Below, one piece after another: positions 1 to 3,973 of a DNA stretch of 5,640 nucleotides. This DNA comes from an uncultured Erysipelotrichaceae bacterium (GTDB lineage Bacteria > Bacillota_I > Bacilli_A > RF39 > UBA660), in NCBI GenBank assembly GCA_902797275.1, contig CADBSI010000115.1, positions 1 to 5,640 of the forward strand, written 5' to 3'. Position numbers and translations under genes: made by a program. Under the pieces are notes generated by a model. That model was not told where the DNA came from. It ran no database searches and was given only the letters and a program-made list of their open reading frames with translations. The stretch's first letter is position 1, and each line of letters opens with the position of its first letter.

Positions 1-1054
1 AAGTTTTAATAATTTAGAAAATAAAAGAATATATGTTAATACTATAAATAAAAATACTACAAGTGTAGTAGTACATACTTATAGACTTTATATGTGGGTA
101 TCAAATAAAACTAAAATAGGTAATACTAAAGATGTAGATTATGATACTAATACTTGGAATAATCAAGTATATGGTAGTATTAAAATAAATGTATTGGGAG
201 ACTTTGAAGAGAAGACAATAACAACTGATGAAACTTGTTTTACATATCAAGAAATAGATGGAGGAATCGAAATAACTGATTATGATGCAACATGTGGAAC
301 TGATGTAGTTATACCAGATACTATTAATAATTTAGATGTTATAAGTATAACTGGTGCTGAAGAAAGAATAGGAGATATAGTAATACCAACCGGAGGATTT
401 TCAAGAAAAGGAATAACATCTGCTATTTTACCTAAAAAACTTACCAAAATAGGTAAAAATGCTTTTAATACAAATAAATTAGAAAGTATAGAAATACCTG
501 ATAGTGTAATTTCAATTGGTCAATCTGCTTTTTTTGCTAATAAAATAACCAATATTGTAATACCAGATAGCACAATTTCTATAGGTATGTTTGCTTTTAA
601 TAGCAATGAGGCAGAAACATTAATACTTGGTAATAGTTTAACAACTATAGGCGATGGAGCTTTTAAACGAAATAAACTAACAAGTCTTGTTTTTCCAAAT
701 TCGATAACATCAATAGGAAACAGTGCTTTCATAGAAAATTTATTAACTAATGTTGAAATACCAAATAGTGTAAATTCAATAGGTAATTATGCTTTTTCAA
801 ATAATCAATTAACAAATATTGTAATACCTGATAGTGTAATTTCAATAGGTGATTCTGCTTTTTCTAAAGAAGATACTAGTAATCCTAATTTAGTTAAAAT
901 AACAATTAATAAAACTTGTTCAGATATTAAGAATATTCAAGCTTCTAGTACTGATTCTACTAAATATTACCCATGGTTATCTAGTGTTAAGCCTTATACA
1001 GCTACAGGTGTAACTATTTATGGCTCTAATAATGAAATATGTGATACATATTAA
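1..1054 (+). CDS. BspA-like leucine-rich-repeat surface protein (5' truncated by window)
   Basis: The reading frame is open from base 2 to the TAA at 1052-1054, giving 350 residues; the true start lies upstream, so the ATG at 92 is probably internal. In order, the protein shows a beta-rich segment containing YRLYMWVSNKTKIG, reminiscent of TasA/pilin-like domains of SipW-dependent exported proteins in low-GC Firmicutes. A cap follows with two Cys (ETCFTY...ATCGTD) and a VVIPDTINNLDV motif. Seven 22-residue repeats then run from 413 to 874 with the consensus L-T-x-I-x-I-P-x-S-V-x-S-I-G-x-x-A-F, the hallmark of BspA/LRR_5 repeats. A Cys-containing C-terminal cap with YYPWLSS and VTIYGSNNEICD closes it. 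There is no LPXTG or C-terminal membrane helix. BspA-like proteins generally act outside the cell in adhesion to host or matrix; the ligand here is unknown. It ends its own transcription unit at the terminator at 1072. The family call is firm, the function inferred. Confidence 0.88.
   Translation, partial: SFNNLENKRIYVNTINKNTTSVVVHTYRLYMWVSNKTKIGNTKDVDYDTNTWNNQVYGSIKINVLGDFEEKTITTDETCFTYQEIDGGIEITDYDATCGTDVVIPDTINNLDVISITGAEERIGDIVIPTGGFSRKGITSAILPKKLTKIGKNAFNTNKLESIEIPDSVISIGQSAFFANKITNIVIPDSTISIGMFAFNSNEAETLILGNSLTTIGDGAFKRNKLTSLVFPNSITSIGNSAFIENLLTNVEIPNSVNSIGNYAFSNNQLTNIVIPDSVISIGDSAFSKEDTSNPNLVKITINKTCSDIKNIQASSTDSTKYYPWLSSVKPYTATGVTIYGSNNEICDTY
413..874 (+). repeat. seven tandem 66-bp LRR_5 (BspA) coding repeats
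   Basis: Seven units of exactly 66 bp (22 codons) begin at 413, 479, 545, 611, 677, 743 and 809. Each encodes a variant of a beta-strand, the I-P-x-S turn, S-I-G and the A-F core. Most units have diverged at DNA level, but units 2 and 7 share a nearly identical stretch around IPDSVISIG (26 of 27 bases), and units 3 and 7 share AATATTGTAATACC. Such identity allows unit gain or loss by recombination without breaking the frame. Confidence 0.85.
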
Positions 1055-1071
1055 AAACAATTATTATTTTT

Positions 1072-1105
1072 AAAAAGGTTATAGGAATATAACTTTTTTT
1101 CTTTT
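1072..1105 (+). terminator. Rho-independent terminator of the LRR gene
   Basis: The stem AAAAAGGTTATA pairs with TATAACTTTTTT around the loop GGAA, giving 12 pairs of which one is G-U. It continues into a T-rich tail (T7, C, T4). It sits 17 nt after the LRR gene's stop codon and separates that gene from the SPOR-radC-mreCD operon. Structure seen directly. Confidence 0.85.
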
Positions 1106-1115
1106 ACCATTTTAT

Positions 1116-1148
1116 TCGACATATTTTTTAGTCTTTTAATTATACAAT
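1116..1148 (+). promoter_or_regulatory. candidate sigma-A promoter of the SPOR-radC-mreCD operon
   Basis: TCGACA at 1116-1121 differs from the -35 consensus at one base. Candidate -10 hexamers are TATACA at 1141 (19-bp spacer) and TACAAT at 1143-1148 (better match, but a long 21-bp spacer). The position just after the upstream terminator and just before the Shine-Dalgarno AAGGAGG (1156-1162) fits an operon promoter. The non-ideal spacing keeps confidence low. Confidence 0.4.
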
Positions 1149-1165
1149 AATAATGAAGGAGGAAT

Positions 1166-1600
1166 ATGAAGAAAAGTATTATCATTGTTATATTAATTGG
1201 TAGTATCTTTGGTTTATTATTTGGTAAACTCTTATTTAAAAATTATGATGGTATTAAGTATTTAAATGAAACTGGTAATATTTATTATATTCAATATGGA
1301 GTTTATACATCGTATGATGCAGCTCTTAAAAATACTAGTTCTTTAAATAATGCTAAAATAATGGAAATAGATGATAAATATTATGTTTATTTAGGTATTA
1401 CTTCAAATTATGATGTTGCTATAAAGGTTCAATCACTTTATAAAGAAAAAGGAATATATACTTATATCAGATCTGATTATGTTAAAAATAGTGAAACTTT
1501 GGACTCTTTAAAGAAACTTGAAAACTATCAAGATAATAGTTCTTTAAGTGATTATCAAGAAGTTTTTAAAAATGTTTTTGATTCTAACCTATCTTTTTAA
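1166..1600 (+). CDS. membrane-anchored SPOR-domain protein
   Basis: 144 residues; the start is set by AAGGAGG three bases before the ATG. A short basic N-terminus (MKK) leads into one hydrophobic helix at about residues 4-23, which anchors the protein with the rest outside. Residues about 39-102 form two similar halves, each with a beta strand and helix (IYYIQYGVYTSYDAALK and YYVYLGITSNYDVAIK). This is the usual SPOR pattern: aromatic strand, then a turn, then an AA-containing helix. SPOR domains bind glycan strands stripped of stem peptides at division septa, so a role in division or wall remodelling is likely. The charged tail at 103-144 has no recognised motif. It is first in the operon, 34 nt before radC, and shares the envelope theme with mreCD. 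The sequence does not show which named protein it corresponds to. The SPOR call rests on the motif, not on a search. Confidence 0.75.
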   Translation: MKKSIIIVILIGSIFGLLFGKLLFKNYDGIKYLNETGNIYYIQYGVYTSYDAALKNTSSLNNAKIMEIDDKYYVYLGITSNYDVAIKVQSLYKEKGIYTYIRSDYVKNSETLDSLKKLENYQDNSSLSDYQEVFKNVFDSNLSF

Positions 1601-1634
1601 AAAAACGTATATATTATATTTGAGGTGATTATAT

Positions 1635-2315
1635 ATGTTAATAAAAGAAATACCTTTATCTGAAAGACCAAGAGAAAGATTACTAAAATATGGAAGTAAT
1701 AATTTATCAAATGAAGAATTACTAGCTATTATTTTAAAAACTGGTACTAAGGGAATATCAGCTAAAGAATTATCAATTAAAGTTTTAAATAAAATAAATA
1801 GTTTAACTAATTTAAAAAATGTAAATATTCATACATTTGATAATATAAAAGGCTTGGGTACTGTAAAAAAAATAGAACTTATGGCTATTATTGAATTAGG
1901 TAAAAGAATATTTTTAGAAAAAAACTTAGAATCTAATTTAAAATATAATAATCCTGAAGTTATTTATAATACTTCAAAAGCTTTGTTTACTGGTCTTAAA
2001 CAAGAATGTTTTTATTGTTTATATTTAGATTCTAAAAGTAAGTTAATAGAAAGGAAATTATTATTTATGGGAACAATTAATAAAAGTTTAGTTCATCCAA
2101 GAGAAGTATTTAAAAATGCTTATTTATGTAGTGCTACTTCATTTATATGTATGCATAATCATCCAAGTGGTGATCCTACTCCTAGTAAAGCTGATATTGA
2201 ATTAACAAAGAATTTAATTAAAATTGGTCGTATTCAAGGAATAGAATTAATTGATCATATAATTATAAGTGAAAATAAATATTATAGTTTTTTTGAAAAT
2301 AATCAAATGGGGTAG
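1635..2315 (+). CDS. radC: RadC family JAB/MPN-domain protein (UPF0758)
   Basis: 226 residues, the full usual length for the family. It starts with the typical IKEIPLSERPRERLL. A helix-hairpin-helix-like segment lies at about residues 71-92 (IKGLGTVKKIELMAIIELGKR). A JAB1/MPN metalloprotease-like domain fills the C-terminal half with the metal-binding motif HNHPSGDPTPSKAD: His174, His176 and Asp187, plus Ser184 and an upstream Glu124. All expected ligands are present. The early link of RadC to DNA repair was later withdrawn for E. coli and its biochemical role remains unsettled; the domain suggests a peptidase or nuclease-associated activity. The Shine-Dalgarno GAGGTGA lies six bases before the ATG. 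radC beside mre genes is classic in Firmicutes, which supports both calls. It ends two bases before mreC. Confidence 0.96.
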   Translation: MLIKEIPLSERPRERLLKYGSNNLSNEELLAIILKTGTKGISAKELSIKVLNKINSLTNLKNVNIHTFDNIKGLGTVKKIELMAIIELGKRIFLEKNLESNLKYNNPEVIYNTSKALFTGLKQECFYCLYLDSKSKLIERKLLFMGTINKSLVHPREVFKNAYLCSATSFICMHNHPSGDPTPSKADIELTKNLIKIGRIQGIELIDHIIISENKYYSFFENNQMG

Positions 2316-2317
2316 AT

Positions 2318-3046
2318 ATGTTAAAAATTAAAACTTTTTTACTTATTATTTTAATTTATCTTTTAGCTTTTTTATCTTTAAAACTTAATATTAATCTTTT
2401 TTACCCTTATTATTTAATTAAAGATTTAGTATTATTTCCCGTTTCAGCTATTAGTAAAGATGTTAATGTTAATAATAAAATGTTAGATGGAATTAATCAA
2501 GAATTAAAAAGTGAAATAGAAGAGCTTAAAAAACTAAATAATTTAAGTAGTACTTTAACAGATTTTAATTCTTTATCAGCGGTTGTTATAGAAAGAAATA
2601 AAATGTATTGGTTTAATTCTATTGTAATTAATAAAGGATCATCTTCTGGTATAAAAAAAGATATGGCTGTTATTTCAAGTGATGGCTTGATAGGTAAAAT
2701 AAATAAAGTATCTAAAACAACAAGTGAAGTTAAATTACTAACAACTAATGATAAAAATGAAAAAATATCAGTTATGATTAAAACAAGTGATGATACTATT
2801 TATGGTATTATGAATGGTTATCAAGATAATTATTTAGAAATAACATCTGTTAATAAAAATATAAATGTAGATAATAATAGTTTAGTTTATACAAGTGGCA
2901 TGGGAGGAATATTTCCAAGTGGTATTTTAATAGGAAAAGTAGCTATGGTAAAAGAAGATAAATACAATGTTTCTAAACTTATATTAGTAGAACCTTCATC
3001 ATCTTTTAATAATCTTAAATTTGTAAAAGTTTTAATAAAGGATTAA
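2318..3046 (+). CDS. mreC: rod shape-determining protein MreC
   Basis: 242 residues, shorter than the roughly 290 of B. subtilis MreC but with all parts present. An N-terminal membrane helix lies at about residues 5-23. A Lys/Glu/Leu-rich short coiled coil follows at about 55-76 (QELKSEIEELKKL), which normally drives dimerisation. The extracellular beta domain starts at VVIERN (89) and carries the conserved MAVISSDGLIGKI (116-128) and YTSGMGGIFPSGILIGKV (191-208) signatures. MreC is a bitopic scaffold of the elongasome that activates PBP2/RodA outside the membrane. The ATG lies two bases after the radC stop with only a poor ATGGGGT ribosome site, so translation is probably coupled to radC. 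It is followed at one base by mreD. No mreB lies between radC and mreC, unlike in B. subtilis. Confidence 0.95.
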   Translation: MLKIKTFLLIILIYLLAFLSLKLNINLFYPYYLIKDLVLFPVSAISKDVNVNNKMLDGINQELKSEIEELKKLNNLSSTLTDFNSLSAVVIERNKMYWFNSIVINKGSSSGIKKDMAVISSDGLIGKINKVSKTTSEVKLLTTNDKNEKISVMIKTSDDTIYGIMNGYQDNYLEITSVNKNINVDNNSLVYTSGMGGIFPSGILIGKVAMVKEDKYNVSKLILVEPSSSFNNLKFVKVLIKD

Positions 3047-3047
3047 T

Positions 3048-3536
3048 ATGCTTATTTTAATAATAATTACTTTTTTAATAGATTATTTACTAAGTTATTT
3101 TATACCTATTACTTTTAATAATTTAAATTATTTTTATCCCATGTTATTAATAGTTTTAATTGTTTACTTATATAATAAAATACCAAGAAAAAAATATTTA
3201 AAAACTATACTTATTTTAGGTATTATCTATGATTTATTATATTCATATATATTTTTATTTAATACTTTAGTATTTTTGTTATTTACAAATATTATTAAAA
3301 AAATTGATAAATACTTAAGAATTAATTTATTAATTAATATTATAATAATTATATTATTTATCTTTATCTATGATTTAATTTTATTTTGTTTAATTTATTT
3401 AACTAAGTATAATACTATAACTTTTAATAATTTATTATATAAATTTAGTCATAGTATAATACTAAATATAAGTTATTATTTTCTTTTAAATATTATTGTA
3501 AATAAGAAAATAATCAAAAAGTACTTGAATAAATAA
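3048..3536 (+). CDS. mreD: rod shape-determining protein MreD
   Basis: 162 residues, almost wholly hydrophobic and rich in Ile/Leu/Phe/Tyr, with about six predicted membrane helices (near residues 1-23, 26-44, 50-66, 68-83, 90-121 as one long or two helices, and 134-155). Length, topology and position directly after mreC match MreD; sequence conservation in this family is weak, so context carries much of the call. GIIYDLLYSYIFLFNTLVF resembles the better conserved GxxxDLLy core. MreD binds MreC and helps run lateral wall synthesis. AAAGGA five bases before the ATG, inside the end of mreC, and the one-base gap imply coupled translation. Base use is extreme, with most codons made only of A and T. 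No strong terminator follows directly; only a 5-bp palindrome (3547-3560) without a T-run is seen before the 3567 hairpin. Confidence 0.9.
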   Translation: MLILIIITFLIDYLLSYFIPITFNNLNYFYPMLLIVLIVYLYNKIPRKKYLKTILILGIIYDLLYSYIFLFNTLVFLLFTNIIKKIDKYLRINLLINIIIIILFIFIYDLILFCLIYLTKYNTITFNNLLYKFSHSIILNISYYFLLNIIVNKKIIKKYLNK

Positions 3537-3566
3537 TAAAAATTTGCTATTATTAAATAGTAGAAA

Positions 3567-3649
3567 GTACATAATAATTCGCAAATAAAACAATAGGTTT
3601 CCTTATTTTATAAGGATTTTATTAAAAATATTTGTGAATTAAAATGTAC
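3567..3649 (+). repeat. 21-bp imperfect inverted repeat with nested hairpin in the leader of the small ORF
   Basis: The left arm (3567-3587) starts GTACAT and ends TTCGCAAATA; the right arm (3629-3649) starts TATTTGTGAA and ends ATGTAC. The arms match at 18 of 21 positions, and one of the three differences is a G-U pair in RNA. The 41-bp centre holds a second perfect hairpin, CCTTAT-TTT-ATAAGG (3601-3615). The structure ends just before the Shine-Dalgarno AAGGAG (3655-3660) of the 57-codon ORF. TCCTT at 3600-3604 can pair either with AAGGA of the inner hairpin or with AAGGA of the Shine-Dalgarno. It may be a regulatory RNA leader, the mreD-distal terminator or processing site (no T-run is seen), or an end of a small mobile element. 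The repeat is observed; its role is not known. Confidence 0.7.
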
Positions 3650-3670
3650 AAAAAAAGGAGTTGATTTTTT

Positions 3671-3844
3671 ATGAATAAGCTAAATAATTACTTTACAATA
3701 AATCAAACTTCAACTTTACAAAACTTTACATGGGGGGGGGTATATAATACCTATTTAAAACCTTTATTTAGTAAGGAATTTGTAAATAATTTTATCTATA
3801 AAATCAATAATAAAAACATGATTAAGTTTACAGTGTATCTGTAA
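3671..3844 (+). CDS. small hypothetical protein with an internal G9 tract
   Basis: 57 codons from ATG 3671 to TAA 3842-3844, preceded by AAAAAAAGGAG, a strong Shine-Dalgarno ten bases upstream. The product starts MNKLNNYFTINQTSTLQNFT, then WGGV across the G tract, and ends NNKNMIKFTVYL. It has no signal peptide, membrane helix, Cys or motif I recognise; it is Asn-, Phe- and Tyr-rich and basic. The frame is open only with nine Gs. With eight Gs the next stop is six codons past the tract (TAA at 3756-3758), and with ten it is two codons past (TAA at 3746-3748). The last codons and stop form part of the terminator stem at 3812-3863, so coding may be incidental to a structured RNA. It could be a decayed gene fragment, a phase-variable small protein or a leader peptide. 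I do not recognise it. Confidence 0.45.
   Translation: MNKLNNYFTINQTSTLQNFTWGGVYNTYLKPLFSKEFVNNFIYKINNKNMIKFTVYL
3690..3730 (+). repeat. three direct copies of ACTTTACA
   Basis: ACTTTACA occurs at 3690-3697, 3713-3720 and 3723-3730, inside the small ORF and just before the G9 tract. Each copy contains TTTACA, one base from the -35 consensus TTGACA, and TATAAT follows at 3743-3748. Spacers from the second and third copies to TATAAT are 22 and 12 bp, neither ideal. In such AT-rich DNA three copies of an 8-mer in 41 bp could be chance. Confidence 0.5.
3732..3740 (+). repeat. G9 homopolymer, candidate contingency tract
   Basis: Nine consecutive Gs form the longest G/C homopolymer in the window, in a local context with very few Gs. 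It lies in codons 21-24 of the small ORF and sets its reading frame. It also lies between TTTACA hexamers and a perfect TATAAT. Poly-G or poly-C tracts of this size are known slip sites in phase-variable genes of other bacteria. Length in the population cannot be judged from one sequence. Confidence 0.8.
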
Positions 3845-3863
3845 TTTTTAACCATGTTTTTTT
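3812..3863 (+). terminator. strong Rho-independent terminator overlapping the small ORF stop
   Basis: The outer stem AAAAACATGATTAA (3812-3825) pairs with TTAACCATGTTTTT (3848-3861), 14 pairs with one G-U-type position. Inside it TTACAG-TGTAT-CTGTAA (3828-3844) forms a perfect six-pair hairpin. A T7 run (3857-3863) ends it. The TAA of the 57-codon ORF is the 3' edge of the inner stem. It closes the intergenic transcript and insulates the surface-protein gene at 3974; the A-run on the left could also give some termination from the opposite strand. Confidence 0.87.
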
Positions 3864-3882
3864 AATTACCCACATAATACGA

Positions 3883-3932
3883 TTATTATTTTCACAAGAA
3901 CTATTTATAATAATTAATAGATGTGATAAAAT
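3883..3932 (+). promoter_or_regulatory. candidate promoter(s) of the large surface-protein gene
   Basis: Two overlapping options lie between the terminator and the gene at 3974. The first is a perfect -10 TATAAT (3906-3911) with a poor -35 TTATTA at 3883 (17-bp spacer). The second is an extended -10, TG-A-TAAAAT (3924-3932), with TTTATA at 3904 (17-bp spacer). Either gives a leader of roughly 35-60 nt ending in the AGGAG ribosome site (3963-3967). In AT-rich DNA such hexamers are common, so this is a location call rather than a proven promoter. Confidence 0.42.
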
Positions 3933-3973
3933 AAAATTATATTAGAATAGAGGGGCAAAATTAGGAGAAGAAT

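Noticed and set aside
92..94. ATG at 92 as the true start of the LRR protein
   Set aside because: The same frame is open back to base 2 with a continuous beta-domain sequence (VVVHTYRLYMWVS), no Shine-Dalgarno precedes 92, and no signal peptide follows it.
520..732. Minus-strand open frame of 70 codons
   Set aside because: It is the complement of the LRR repeats, has no ribosome site and no family resemblance; the + strand gene is clear.
413..874. CRISPR-like periodic repeats
   Set aside because: The 66-bp period is in frame, encodes LRR_5 units and has no conserved repeat with unrelated spacers.
3547..3560. CTATT-ATTA-AATAG palindrome as the mreD terminator
   Set aside because: Five A/T-rich pairs with a four-base loop and no following T-run are too weak to call a terminator.
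3567..3649. Invertible promoter bounded by the 21-bp inverted repeats
   Set aside because: The 41-bp centre is very short for a site-specific inversion, holds no convincing promoter and is itself palindromic, and no invertase is in view. An RNA hairpin explains it better.
3732..3740. G9 as a simple sequencing or assembly error
   Set aside because: It cannot be excluded from one sequence, but the frame is intact at exactly nine Gs from a strong ribosome site to a stop, so it is reported as a tract with the caveat.
3537..3973. tRNA or known riboswitch in the intergenic region
   Set aside because: No cloverleaf, CCA-type acceptor or recognised riboswitch core could be found; only the hairpins reported are seen.
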